In this document: positions 36,014-47,700 of the stretch, piece after piece
Position numbering within the stretch: the stretch's first letter is position 1
How the letters are laid out: each line of letters opens with the position of its first letter
From: Caprella mutica
Lineage: Eukaryota; Arthropoda; Malacostraca; Amphipoda; Caprellidae
Reading direction: 5' to 3'
DNA: 64,000 nucleotides
Assembly (NCBI GenBank): GCA_947561585.1
Contig: CANNZV010002460.1
Span: 33,380-97,379, forward strand
Program-made: the position numbers and the translations under genes
The notes under the pieces: model-generated
What the model was told of the DNA's origin: nothing
Databases searched by the model: none
The model's input: only the letters and a program-made list of their open reading frames with translations

Positions 36014-39000
36014 TTATATACATTGACGAGTCAGTTCTCGACTTTTAATAGCAGCCTTTCTTTTAGGCCGATAGGTATCAGAAGGCTTGGGGGAGTCACC
36101 CTCTCCTTTGGTATCAGTCTCATCACATTTAGAGACCTCGCACTCATCTGCTGACAGTAGAGGTACCAGTGATGTAACATGACGTTTTACGACTTCCTTT
36201 GTCTTCCCTTTTAGAACGGAAGCGCCGGTTACTTCGCCATTGATGTTGGTTATAACTGACTTTACAATACCCATTGGGTGATGGTGTATCTTCGTATATT
36301 GGTCCTTCAGTAATACGAGATCTCCAACCTTTAGCAATCTATGCTCAACCTTTTTATACCTGTCTTTCACAGAAACTGCCTGATCAATCAGGTTGCATAG
36401 AAAATCTTCGTGGTATATCTGTATCAACTTACCACGAACAGTTTTCAAAGATCTGTACAGCTTCTTTATTTCGGTAGCAGAATCATTTCGCTCACTCCAT
36501 TCTGGATCTTCGTAGTCCTCTTTCATTTGCAATTGTGGGATTAAGTTAATAGACAATAGGTCATGTCCATGCAACAAATTTTCAGGAGTGATTGAACAGG
36601 GAAATTCTTCTGATGAGCAGTCTCTTAGACTATTGACAAAGGCTATGGGTCTTTTATTTACCAGATGAACAGTTTGATGAACTATATAATCAAAGTCTCT
36701 TACCGCCAATACATTGTTTCCTATTGATCCGTACAGCAAACGTTTTGTCAGCTTGACACAGATTTCTACCATAGATCCTAATTCGCTTCTACCCTTGTAA
36801 TACTGATCGAACTTTATAGGAGTTACATTGTTACTTTCAAAGTAGGCAACAGATTCTTCGTCATTCAAGAATCTAGCAATCAAATCTGATCCTGCGACCA
36901 ATTGAGATCCTAAATCACTAACTACGTAAGTAGGAACACCGAATTGAAAGCTATGAATTTGTAAAGCTCTTATGAATTCTCCCACTGACAAATCCAAACA
37001 TAACAAAAGATTTATTGCCCTCGTAAACATGCACGTTATGCAAAGTATGTACACTTTACTCTTGATTCCACTCACTTTGGCAAAAAATGGACCCATGAAA
37101 TCTACAAACACGTTACGATATGGTATTTTGGATGGATTAATTCGGATCTCCGTGTAAGGACTCTGATTTACCTTAATTGCTCTATTCTTGAACCTCCGGC
37201 AAATAACACATTTACGAATGATTTTCTTCACTACAGAAAAACAATGCGGGATCCAAAAATTACGTCTCAATTCATTCAAAACAGAGTAACACCCAGAGTG
37301 AGATTGTTTACCATGATGGTACTGAACAATTAGAGTAGTTAACCTTCCCTCTTTAGAAAGTAAGACTGGAAAGATCGCCAACTTGCCGTTCTTAAATCTG
37401 TTAAATTTACTACGAACTCTAAGAATACCCACTCCGTCTATGTAAACATTCAATTGATTTATTAGATTAGGAATGTCTTTCTGTCGAGAACTACTCGAGT
37501 TGAAATAGCTTAATATATCCGGGTAGTTCTCCTTTTGATCTTGCTTGATCAACAAATTAGTAGCTTCATTGAAGTACTGATAAGATTCATGTTTAACAAT
37601 AAATTTGAATTTCTCCGGATTCTTTCTATTCAACCTCAATTTAAGCTTATTAATGAACACAAAAACGAGTCTATAGGTACCCCTTAGTTTCTCAAAATCT
37701 GAAAGGTTATTAATATTCCTATTATAATTCAAATCGTCGTCCTCAACCGCAGCCTGAAAATCTACTACAGATTCGATATGGTCAAACTGAGAATCTGAAA
37801 TAGATGGATTAGGAACAGTAACGGTTATAGTGTCTTCCCTACTAAGGTAGTCATTTTGTTCATGGAAAGGACCTGATATGAAGTTAGTTTTCATTAATTG
37901 TCTATATGATAGACATCTAGTCATACAGTCGGCGGGATTATCGGTACCTGAAATGAATCGAAATGTTACAGGAAATTTAGCACACAAATCAATTATCCTA
38001 GTTAAACGATTCTGAACGTATACCGTCCGCTTCTGCAATTTATCAAACTTGTTTACATGAGATTGTATCCATGACAAACATACCAAGCTGTCAGAATATA
38101 CCATAATTTCTGTAATATTAATTGGTACAGAACAAATTTCAGCATCAGACAACTCCCTATGCAAATCCTGAAGGCATTCGGTAGCTAATACAATACCCTG
38201 CAATTCCAAAGATGGGATAGTCTTATTTCCCATTTGTCTATTTACAATCCTATTTTTAGCAAATAGAAAGGAAATTCTACCAGATTCAATATCTTGTATG
38301 TAAATGACAACACCGTAAATATCTTTACTGCTATCTGAAAATGCAAGCAATCTATACGAACCGTCTCTCGTACCTACAAATCTCTCAACAGTAACAACAG
38401 GTACAGAGTCAGTCTGTCTACAGATATTATTCCATTCCTTCAGTAATGGTTTGGACAAAACTTCGTCCCATGTCAAATCAGTCATACATTGTAATTTATG
38501 TAAGAAAATTCTAGACCTGTTTAGAAGTGGACCGTTAAAGTTGTAGATATCAAATTGTGAAGCAACCGATGATAGAATTGCACGTTTAGTTTTGGCAAAC
38601 TTGTCTAAAGTTATAGGTTTTGTAGACAAAAGGTCATCATTTCTACTCCATTGTAATCCTAACAATTTAACTGTATCATCAGTTTTGGAGGTGAAATCTT
38701 CATCAATTTTATTCTGCAATTGAGCTTCATTAGTCAGGAATTGTTGCAAAGGAAAACCTACCGCAGAGAATATGTCAAATAATGAACTATAAGCCCATCG
38801 GAGATCATCTACAGTATTAGTGGTGAATGCTAGATTGTCCATATAGGACAATTGATAAATTAAAGATTTCAAATCTCTCAATTTTGGCTCATCATTTTTA
38901 GCTTGTAATATAAGCAACCAATATAGTGACAACATAAGTATGGTAGGGCTGCATCTTACACCGAAATTCAATCTCAAATGTTTGTAGGGAACAAGAGTCC

Positions 39001-41581
39001 AATCATTGTCTACATTTTCTACCCAATAAAACATTAATCTATTCTGGTCTTCCTCTGTTAAACCAATACAATTGAAAGCCTTAGATATATCGAAACAAAG
39101 TAAATATTTGTCAAATCTCAAATGAATTAATGCAGAGGAGAGCTTCTGGTTCAAGGAAGGACCGCTATGGATAGCTTGGTTGTGACTCAAAGTTAATTTC
39201 TGACCGGGAATCTTTTCATTCAAATTTGAGAGAAATACTGTCCGGCATTTAGAGGTTTCCCTATCAAGTTTAAACACTCCCATATGCGGTAAGAAACTAA
39301 TATTAGGATTATTCTTACTGAATTCTTCAAAATCCACAATCCTTTCAATGATTCCAGAAGCCTCTTGCTGCTTGAAATTATCATCCATTAAATGTAACAA
39401 TTCGGGTTTATTTTTTAATTTCTTAAGTAAAGATTTCAGGATAGTTTTAGATAGGTTTTCATTTCTACCTAATAAATGAGATACCGAACTATTCCAAAAT
39501 AGAGGTATAACAATCCTATTTTCAGAGTCAAGCTTAGTATTCTGTAAAGCATCTCTAATCAGTTCTCTATTCAGGGTACTTTCACTCTCACTAACTTCAC
39601 TATCACAGTTAATATATTCGTTGCAATATTTATCCAAAATATCATCGGTAGCTAATTTGAGTTTAGTTTCATTTAATTTACCCTTACACACAACCTCAAA
39701 ACATTTATCATCGGATACAGGGAGAATATTAGATGTACCGCAATATTCAGTTAGAGTACTTGTTTCATTCAATAGAAAAGAGACATGTGAATTAATTTCT
39801 ACCGAGACATTATCCATATCTAAGGTGGGCAAATCTACCAGCAACTGATCAGCATCACCTCGCAACAAAACACCAGCATGAGTTACAGAATAAACAGACT
39901 TACCATCTTCACCAAAAACTATTTCCCTTTCGGGTAAGCAGTAGCTACTCTTAGTACCTATAATAAGTTCTATGCCTCTAATGCTACTGCTCGATTGAGA
40001 GAGCAATGAGTCGGCTAACTTGAAATTCTTGGATTCGAATCCACATACTATATCACCTAGACAGGCGATTTCTAAATTGATGTTAATTTTAGGAATGCAC
40101 AATGCCTCTATAGTAAAGAAAGACTGATCAATCTTAATAGGAAATTGAACTAATTTGCTTTGATAAATCTGAGTTGAATTAATACCGTTTAAAGTCATGT
40201 CAACTGTCCGTAACACTTTAAGACTAAGTGAATTAGCTAACTTTTCATCAATGAAATTAGCCTGGCTACCGCAGTCTTTCAAACCTCTAACAAAACTAGA
40301 TTTCCCGATAGTACAGGTGAATGTAGGGAGCAACACATTACTGTAAGTTGTACCCTGGAATGAATCAAATACCGTTATGGTATTACTAGAAGTGGTTAAA
40401 CTTTTAGATTTTTTCTTCGTATCAATAACAGACTTGTTATCACACAAGAAAGTTTGATGCATTTTATTGCAATTTCTACATGATGAATTAAATCTATATC
40501 TGCATTGATCAGTTTTATGATTTAAATAACCACACTTTGTACATCCACCCAACTCTAACAAACGACTTATTTTAGCTTCAGGAGAAGCAAACTTCAAACA
40601 TCTATATATTGGATGATCAGATGGAGAACTAGGTAAATCACAAAGAGAACAAGGTTTAAATTTGAAATGATTAGGACTTTTATCCACTTTTGCTGCGAAT
40701 GAAGCAACAGCGCCTACATCAGAGTTAGATTTGGATAGCAAATCTGTTTTTCGGGCTCTGTCATACCTCTCAGCAGCTAAGAAGAAATTGTTAACAATAT
40801 TGTCTAATGAAGGTCTAACATTATTAGTAATATTAATTATTTGTTCCTGGAAAGAACAATTTAATCCACTCCATACGAAATGTTGGAGAAAATGATTAGT
40901 GGTTAAGTTTAGTTTTGAACTACTCTCAATTAATAGTCTAACTTTAGAAATGTAATCAAAGGGTTCAGCATCTGTATCTAATTTAAGGTTAATCAATTGC
41001 TTAATAACATTAGATCTTTGAAGGTCAGGAGAGGCTAATGCATCTGTTAATAATTTTTTAGCGTGCGTATAACCTAACCGATCAGCTTCCAGAGATTTTA
41101 CTAGGGTCAAAGCTCTACCGCTAAGTTGTTGCTTCAAAAGAAGAAGTTTATCGTATTCAGAATAAGAAAACTTATTAATTGTGTCTTCAAATTCTACCAG
41201 AAATCTAGATAAATCTTCATCTTCTTCACTATTAAATTTAGGAAGAGGTGCGATAGGACTACGCAAAATACTCTTAGCGTTTTCATTATTAGAGGTAGCG
41301 TTATGAGAGCTAAATAGTGTACGGAGATGCGATAAGGAACAGATTAACCTATCTTTGTACTCCTGACAGGATTTAAACTCTGCCTCCTCAATGGTTTCTA
41401 ATTTATCTTGAATTTCATTATCTAACTGTGATAAGTCACATAGATACGAATTATGCAAATCTATATACTCAGTTATTTCAAGGCTAGTCAAACTAGGGAA
41501 TTCAGATTTCTTAGACACAGTTTGAGTAACTAATTTTCGCATGTATTTGCGTTTGTTTTTTAAGTTATCTAAACTGGACAT
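36014..41581 (-). CDS. BEL/Pao Gag-Pol polyprotein, 1855 aa, intact
   Basis: A single ORF without stops. Order: Gag-like region at about 110-290 (PLPKFNSEE block); cysteine/histidine cluster 311-380; aspartic protease with DCGSQANFI at 436-444; RT with FDISKAF (D831) and YMDN at 913-916; RNase H with D1083, E1126, D1164 and D1218; integrase zinc finger H1422/H1423, H1428, C1458, C1461; integrase core D1494, D1556 and E1600 or E1606; and a C-terminal KVGDLVLLKD-type domain near 1751. This is the BEL/Pao order PR-RT-RH-IN. Two sites are unusual: the protease reads DCG instead of D(S/T)G, and the RT motif has N as its fourth residue instead of D. The start is the first ATG, about 260 bp inside the 5' LTR boundary. 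The protein would be processed by its protease, copy the RNA and integrate the DNA. Confidence 0.97.
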   Translation of the reverse strand: MSSLDNLKNKRKYMRKLVTQTVSKKSEFPSLTSLEITEYIDLHNSYLCDLSQLDNEIQDKLETIEEAEFKSCQEYKDRLICSLSHLRTLFSSHNATSNNENAKSILRSPIAPLPKFNSEEDEDLSRFLVEFEDTINKFSYSEYDKLLLLKQQLSGRALTLVKSLEADRLGYTHAKKLLTDALASPDLQRSNVIKQLINLKLDTDAEPFDYISKVRLLIESSSKLNLTTNHFLQHFVWSGLNCSFQEQIINITNNVRPSLDNIVNNFFLAAERYDRARKTDLLSKSNSDVGAVASFAAKVDKSPNHFKFKPCSLCDLPSSPSDHPIYRCLKFASPEAKISRLLELGGCTKCGYLNHKTDQCRYRFNSSCRNCNKMHQTFLCDNKSVIDTKKKSKSLTTSSNTITVFDSFQGTTYSNVLLPTFTCTIGKSSFVRGLKDCGSQANFIDEKLANSLSLKVLRTVDMTLNGINSTQIYQSKLVQFPIKIDQSFFTIEALCIPKININLEIACLGDIVCGFESKNFKLADSLLSQSSSSIRGIELIIGTKSSYCLPEREIVFGEDGKSVYSVTHAGVLLRGDADQLLVDLPTLDMDNVSVEINSHVSFLLNETSTLTEYCGTSNILPVSDDKCFEVVCKGKLNETKLKLATDDILDKYCNEYINCDSEVSESESTLNRELIRDALQNTKLDSENRIVIPLFWNSSVSHLLGRNENLSKTILKSLLKKLKNKPELLHLMDDNFKQQEASGIIERIVDFEEFSKNNPNISFLPHMGVFKLDRETSKCRTVFLSNLNEKIPGQKLTLSHNQAIHSGPSLNQKLSSALIHLRFDKYLLCFDISKAFNCIGLTEEDQNRLMFYWVENVDNDWTLVPYKHLRLNFGVRCSPTILMLSLYWLLILQAKNDEPKLRDLKSLIYQLSYMDNLAFTTNTVDDLRWAYSSLFDIFSAVGFPLQQFLTNEAQLQNKIDEDFTSKTDDTVKLLGLQWSRNDDLLSTKPITLDKFAKTKRAILSSVASQFDIYNFNGPLLNRSRIFLHKLQCMTDLTWDEVLSKPLLKEWNNICRQTDSVPVVTVERFVGTRDGSYRLLAFSDSSKDIYGVVIYIQDIESGRISFLFAKNRIVNRQMGNKTIPSLELQGIVLATECLQDLHRELSDAEICSVPINITEIMVYSDSLVCLSWIQSHVNKFDKLQKRTVYVQNRLTRIIDLCAKFPVTFRFISGTDNPADCMTRCLSYRQLMKTNFISGPFHEQNDYLSREDTITVTVPNPSISDSQFDHIESVVDFQAAVEDDDLNYNRNINNLSDFEKLRGTYRLVFVFINKLKLRLNRKNPEKFKFIVKHESYQYFNEATNLLIKQDQKENYPDILSYFNSSSSRQKDIPNLINQLNVYIDGVGILRVRSKFNRFKNGKLAIFPVLLSKEGRLTTLIVQYHHGKQSHSGCYSVLNELRRNFWIPHCFSVVKKIIRKCVICRRFKNRAIKVNQSPYTEIRINPSKIPYRNVFVDFMGPFFAKVSGIKSKVYILCITCMFTRAINLLLCLDLSVGEFIRALQIHSFQFGVPTYVVSDLGSQLVAGSDLIARFLNDEESVAYFESNNVTPIKFDQYYKGRSELGSMVEICVKLTKRLLYGSIGNNVLAVRDFDYIVHQTVHLVNKRPIAFVNSLRDCSSEEFPCSITPENLLHGHDLLSINLIPQLQMKEDYEDPEWSERNDSATEIKKLYRSLKTVRGKLIQIYHEDFLCNLIDQAVSVKDRYKKVEHRLLKVGDLVLLKDQYTKIHHHPMGIVKSVITNINGEVTGASVLKGKTKEVVKRHVTSLVPLLSADECEVSKCDETDTKGEGDSPKPSDTYRPKRKAAIKSRELTRQCI

Positions 41582-41821
41582 GATGGTAATCTAGAGAATT
41601 TTCTAAATTTAAGTTAAATAGCTTAAGAGCATAAACTATAGCGTAAAAGCATAGATAAGGTTAAAGCATAAACTTTTATATCATAGAATACAAATAATCA
41701 ACACAAATTATACAAATATAAATTTATAAGGAAAGGAAAGGAGAAGAGAAAAATGCCGCCATCGACACCAAAAATACCTGTACCGACCAGAGGATTCACT
41801 GTTACCAACCAAAGATTTTTA

Positions 41822-41839
41822 CCCCTGGCAAGGTCGCCA
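41822..41839 (-). other. Likely primer-binding site of the BEL element
   Basis: Directly after the 5' LTR (minus strand) comes tggcgaccttgccagg. It starts with TGG, complementary to a tRNA CCA end. I did not identify the tRNA. Confidence 0.55.
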
Positions 41840-42791
41840 TGAAGTGAATTTGAACCTTTAGCTATAACAGGAATTAATTTAAAGACAAATAATATTTAGA
41901 TTGTATTTTTAGATCTTTTTAGTGAATCCTCCTGTCAATGGCATCAGGTTGGAAGGTGAACCGGCAAACAGGTGCCTAGCACTAGATCCACGCTTATCAC
42001 CCCAAGCAGCTGTAACAGATAGCTTAAATGAATATAGGAATATAATTAGGAAATATAGTAATTAGGAAATATAGTAATTAGGAAATATAGTAATTAGGAA
42101 ATATAGTAATTAGGAAATATAGTAATTAGGAAATATAGTAATTAGGAAATATAGTAATGACAATTTAAAAGTAAATTGTTTATAATATAATGTAAATTTG
42201 ATTATAATTTAATTCTACGAATTAGTAGAATTAAAGATAAAATAATTTAAATATTAGAGTTAATTCAGACCGAAGTCAATTTTATGATAATTGAAATTAG
42301 GGGCTATTGTTTAAAGTTGCTTTTATTTAAATTCAGAGATTTTAAGATCTTAAGGATAGTTGAAATGTTTTCAACTGATTTTAACAAACTAAGACCAGTA
42401 AGTAGAGCTAGAACAGACGAGCCTTACCGGTTTGTCAAAACTAATCCTCAGTGGCTGGTTGGAATCCCCTCGTGAGTCGAGTGCAGGTCCCAGTGACGAC
42501 GGCCAACGGTTAACTCCTCTCCCCTCCCATTCGACTTCTTATCTCTCCATGTTTAGAGTAGAGACGTGAAGTAACGAGCTGTTCACACTGTGGTAGTTGG
42601 GTGTGAAGTCTGCCTGGCTCTGCACATTATTGACTGACATCTCCTTTGGTGAAAAAATAGGAAGCCAGAAAAACGGATTCGAACACATGGGTTTAGGCTA
42701 GTCATCTCAAGCTGCATACTTACTGGTCGAACAATTAATGAATACCTACTCGTATATGCAACTTGAAACAACCAGCCCAATATATTCAACA
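41840..42791 (-). repeat. 5' LTR of the BEL/Pao element
   Basis: 952 bp, with seven copies of the 16-bp repeat at about 42050-42158. Carries the promoter by family knowledge; no TATA assignment is made. Confidence 0.95.
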
Positions 42792-43164
42792 TCCTCTGTT
42801 TAGTAGCTATTTTATTTGATAATTTCTTTGTACTTTCTTTAGATCGATAACTGTGATGAAATTCAACTGGCTTCATCTACTATAAGGGACAACAACCTAC
42901 CAACTCCTTATGCTATGGACTCAGTCCCTCCAAATAAGGAAAAAAAGAAGGTAGCTACCTGTCGATTAAAGTCTCATTTATTTTTTGTCCTTTGCCTTGC
43001 ACATTCTCAGTTGGTCATTTCATTTTTTAGATTCTGCGCTTAGCTATTTGCCGACACGATGTTGTTATTTACACAGACTAGTAGCTTTCTAAAATTTGTA
43101 GGTTAGCTAGCTACTTGTTTTTCATTTGTAATGAATAATATGACTGTAGTTTCAAGTCAGAATA
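42792..43164 (+). other. Exon-like sequence right of the BEL element
   Basis: An acceptor-like tactttctttag ends near 42843. An open exon-like stretch (about 42844-42952) then ends at gaag|gtagctac. It could continue the gene-like relic at 33461-34878, which the BEL insertion would then interrupt. No domain recognised. Confidence 0.3.
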
Positions 43165-43715
43165 GCCCACAGAGGCTCCATCATGCAGCTGGTTTTGGTT
43201 GGAAGAGAAAGGGGTTGCGTCCCTTGGACCCTGAACTGTTGTTATTTGGATTATGGACTTTTTTCATTTTTCCATGTTCATCTATTTCTCAACACTACTT
43301 GCAGTTTTGGAGGATAACACTAGGTTTATGCTTTTCAATTGCGAGGTCTTAGAATTTTTTTAGGTAGGCTCGTAGGCTTCATTTACTATCACCTCTTCAT
43401 TTTCCTCTTCCGTCCGTGAGTGCAGCCACCGGCGCTTGTGTCAGTTTTCGTGACATTCCTTGGGTAGTGACTGTATTCACTGAGTAGCTTTTCTGGATCC
43501 ATGAACTTTGTCACCGAATGTTGGTAGGTCAGTGACTTTATTCATGGAGCTACTATCCTGTCTGACTGCTTCTTCTAAGTCCCTTGTAGCTATTTATTTT
43601 TCTTTTGACGTCAGCGATATGGCCTTCAGTTGTGAAGTAGACTTTAGACCCTCTACTAAGTAAAATTAAGTCAAGAATATAAACCATTCTAGAATATGTC
43701 TCCTACAATCTTGGA
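43165..43715 (+). repeat. Dispersed ~0.5-kb repeat, copy 2
   Basis: Same block order as copy 1 and closest to it. The similarity runs past cagcgatatggcc to tacaatcttgg, matching taccataatcttg in copy 1. Confidence 0.8.
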
Positions 43716-43920
43716 GATTGAATAATATTAGATGTAGCTATTTGTTTGGCTCTCAGGACAAATATAAGAGCTACATCAGTCGTTGTGACGTCTGTAAAAA
43801 GTTTAGTTATTTTATGCATAGCTATATATACTTTTCAAGATGTAGCTAGCTAGTTAATATTCACAATTTCATTCAAATCTAAACCTGTTTATTTCTAGTT
43901 GTTTATTTACTGCCTTTTTC

Positions 43921-44279
43921 AGATAACGACCTTTACTCTTTGCGGAGAAAGAGTGTACGACATCGCTAGGCACTTGAGAAGTGGGAAGCACAAGTGGACA
44001 AAAGAACAAAGTCGCTGTGCCAAGGCAAGACTTGCTATTCGCATTACAAACAAAAAACAAATAGTCCTATAAAAAAGTTCGCCAGTTCAAAGAGTGCACT
44101 TTATGTGCAGCAAAAGTTACTCGTCTTGACATCCATATGAAGGAAATGCACGCGCCCGAAGATGAAAGAAAAACAAACATCCAGAATTGTTTGTGAGACG
44201 CCTATGAGAAATGGATGACCAGTCCTGACAGTGGTAACATCAGCAAAATAACTAGAGAGAGAAATCACTTCATTATGAA
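43921..44279 (+). pseudogene. Degenerate exon coding zinc-finger-like motifs
   Basis: It is preceded by a polypyrimidine acceptor (actgcctttttcag) and ends at a donor aag|gtagct. One frame reads LCGERVYDIARHLRSGKH and stops at TAA near 44072. A shifted frame then reads CTLCAAKVTRLDIHMKEMH (CX2C...HX4H, C2H2 type). After a TGA near 44196 it reads EKWMTSPDSGN. The combination of C2H2 finger and an SPD(G/S)G-like block reminds me of the N-terminal part of tyrosine-recombinase-type transposon proteins, but this is a weak recollection. Broken by a frameshift and at least two stops. Confidence 0.4.
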
Positions 44280-44703
44280 GGTAGCTACTTCATTGTAGCT
44301 GCCTACTCTTTGATTTCAGACTGTGACGTGATGGTCAAATGTTATCAACAGGGATGTTCACTTTAAAGTTTTACTCACCGAAACTGCATATTTAAAATAA
44401 TAGAACTTTCCAAAGAAACTACTCGAAGACTGCTAGAAATTAAATGAATACAACTTATTAAATAATCGTTTTGAAATGTTTAATAAATAGTACTATGATT
44501 ACGTTTATTAAATTAGATTAAGTGATAATCAAACCCAGAAGTAAGATGTTAGAAAATTAGATGAATTTAGAGGAAGAAGCGACGTACGTTTACTTCCAAT
44601 TACTTGTGATCTGTCAAGTATTTTCACTTGCAAATTAGAATTACTTGCATTAGACTAGGAAGCGATTTATTAATCCCCTTTTGTCAGTGTTTCTATTTGT
44701 CCA
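44280..44703. other. Non-coding, nothing recognised
   Basis: AT-rich flank between the exon-like relic and the tail of LINE D. Confidence 0.4.
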
Positions 44704-47700
44704 GTTGTTGTTGTTGTTGAAATCTTTTACAGAATGAGTCCTCGCCTCTTCTGAAGCATCTGGCTCAGGTCTGGAAAGTAGAAAGAAAATTTGTACATAT
44801 TATTTGTTAGTTATTGCAGAAGTCTCAAGGTTTTTAAACCGGGATTATCCCTCTTCATTATATATTTCATCCCTTCTAATTACTCCAAATTTAGCTACCA
44901 CCATGTATTAGGAATTCACAACCTATAAATACAACATTTTGTATTTCTTCACTCATATGGGAAGAGGGTATTATGATGTTTCAACTGCCACACCAGTTGC
45001 AGTCGCCGCTGCTCAGAGCGAGGCACAAAGGGGTGGTGTCGATCATCAGGGGGAATAGTTTATTATTTACTCTACTTTAATATTTACAGTTATCATAATT
45101 AAATGTGACTCCATCAAGTTACTCTACCACTACCGTGCTTATGGAGTTACATTATCAAGGGGAATTTATTTGTATCCATATGGTGTTTAGTATCAAATGG
45201 AAAATAGTATCTTCCAGGTAAAACACCTTTACATCAACCTACAGGCATTAACCTGGAAGATATACATATTAACTTTCACTGTATTGATCTTAAGGTTAGT
45301 TAATTAGTTTGCTATAGTTATATATTCAACCCATCTACAATGAGGATAATTTATTAGTTTCCTTCAGATATTCTACAGTGCCATTAATAAGAGTCTTATG
45401 AGTTCCTGCAGGGTAATTACCACCCCCAGAATGTTCCTAAGAGTAAGAGGGACATTACTTCCACAGAAGATAGAATATAGGTCGATAGAATACAGAGGGC
45501 ATTGAAGGAAGAGATGCTCAACAGTCTCCACTTGTCCACAGTCACAATGTTCTGTGTCAGACAGGTGGAACCTATTTAAATGCTTCTTTAGACCAACATG
45601 ACCAATTCTGAGTTTTGCCAAAGCTGTTTCTACAGTCCTTTCTTTGTGGTAAGCCCAGGGCCAATCTTCAATATTCCCTTTTACTCTGAACAAATGGTGT
45701 CCCTTACCTTTTATATTCATTTCATTTATCCAATATTGATTCCAGTACATACTCTGTTTCTGCCCAAGTAACCTCATTCTATCCTCTTTACAGATTGTAG
45801 CATCAGTGACTTCTAGCATCTCATGACCAGCCCCTGCTGCCAAGTCTGCCAGAACATTGCCCTGAATACCTCTATGCCCTGGTACAAAGCGAATCACAAC
45901 AGGGAATCTAGAATTGAGTTCTATTAGTAAAGACAATATTTCATGGACAGTGTGAACATTTGTTGGGTTTTTAATGTTGAGAAGCGACATTATGCTGGAC
46001 TGCGAATCAGTAAATATATCACAATTCCATCAACATTATGAATGTTGTTGCTAATATATTTCATAGACTGGAGGATAGCAAATAATTCTGCGTTCATTAT
46101 TGAAGTATTTAAGGGTAGTCTAAATGATTCAGTGTATCTGATTCCCATTTCAGATACTACAATTGCAGCAGATGCCGAATTGGTATTTGGTAGTACTGAA
46201 CCATCAGTATATATTTTGACATAGGTTTTATATTTGCTATCAACCATGTCCTTAAATAATTGTTTACATTGTTCATCATTAAGATTTCTTTTAGGGCATT
46301 CAGGTAGCAAGTATTTGTTCAAATTGAACCATGGAGGAACAGGTGAGATTAATCCTGTTCTGTTTTGACTACAGTAAGGGAATTGGCAGCTCATCATAAA
46401 CTGCCAACATCTGACTAGCAATGGGGGAGATCTAACTGTGGATGTCCAACCTTTAAAATAAGCATCATTATTACTCTTTTGAAGTTCATATACTGTAGGG
46501 ATATTATGCGGTAGTTCACAGAAACGAAAGTAATATTTAGCAAGTAAGTTGTTCCTGTGAATAAAAAGAGGGGAGAGATTACTTTCAATTTCTAAAGAAA
46601 TAATGGGTGAAGTTTTACGGGCACCAACAATTATTCTTAGGCAATTATTCTGTATTTAATTTAATTTATCTAAACCTGTTTTTGAGTTTGACATGTAAAA
46701 AGCACTGCCATAGTCCATCACACTTCGAACTATAGCACAGTACATGCGAGATAACATTTTCTGTCTGCGCCCCAATGGTGATTAGATACTGCTTTCATAA
46801 CATTTACTTTATTAATTAATTCGTCAGATAGTTTTTTGATGTGGCTAGTCCAGGTTAATCTAGGAGCATCGAATAGAAGTCCAAGATACTTATATTGTCT
46901 TACAAAAGTATAGGGATTTGATCGATTGTAATAACGGGAGTTTCGTATCTTTTTAATGTAAAAATCATTGCATTTGTTTTATTCGGATTTAAGTTAAATC
47001 CCCAATCTTTAAACCATTTAGATAATAGGTCAATTTGTTGTTGCAATAGGTTTACTGCCCTGTCAAGATTTTCATGAGAGGTAAATAAAGCAATATCGTC
47101 AGCATATTCTGCCATATGAACATACTGAAGATGAGGAATATCTGACAACATTATATTAAACAAGGTGGGGGACAAAGTGGATCCCTGGGGGACACCTGTA
47201 GTCATAGGGATAGTGTCTGAGTATTCACCATCAAGAACACACTGTATTGTCTACCTGTTAGGTATTCCCTTAACCACTTTAGCATCTTCCCCCTGACATT
47301 TAACTTTGCTAATTTACACAACAAACCTAAATACCATATGCCATCATAGGCTTGACTCAAATCGAGAAAGATTGTTATACAGTATTTTCTTTGGTATAAT
47401 GAATGTCTAATTTCATTCTCTATGCGAGCTATCTGATCATAGGTAGAGAGTCTCTTCCTAAAACCTGCTTGGGTGATGCTGAAGGCTGAGTTAGATTCTA
47501 GAGTAAAATTTAGCCTGCTACAGATCATTTTTTCAGTTAATTTACAAAAACAGGATAATAATGAAATTGGTCTATAGGATGAAGGTTCTTTTGTTGGCTT
47601 GCCTGGTTTCAAAATCGGTAAAATTAATGCATTTTTCCAGTCTCTAGGTATTTCTGCATCATCAAAGCTTTTATTAATAATTTCTAATGACCACTTAAGG

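Larger units (their letters stand above)
34879..42791 (-). mobile_element. BEL/Pao LTR retrotransposon, complete and young
   Basis: Two LTRs (936 and 952 bp) enclose one uninterrupted gag-pol ORF on the minus strand. The ends are TG...CA. The 5-bp duplication tcctc lies at 34874-34878 and 42792-42796. The LTRs differ by one 16-bp repeat unit and, in my reading, one base (aggaatccag against aggaagccag), so insertion is very recent. A likely primer-binding site (minus strand tggcgaccttgccagg, plus 41822-41839) follows the 5' LTR, and a short purine tract (plus 35815-35821) precedes the 3' LTR. No envelope-like ORF is present. All parts needed for retrotransposition appear to be in place. Confidence 0.96.
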
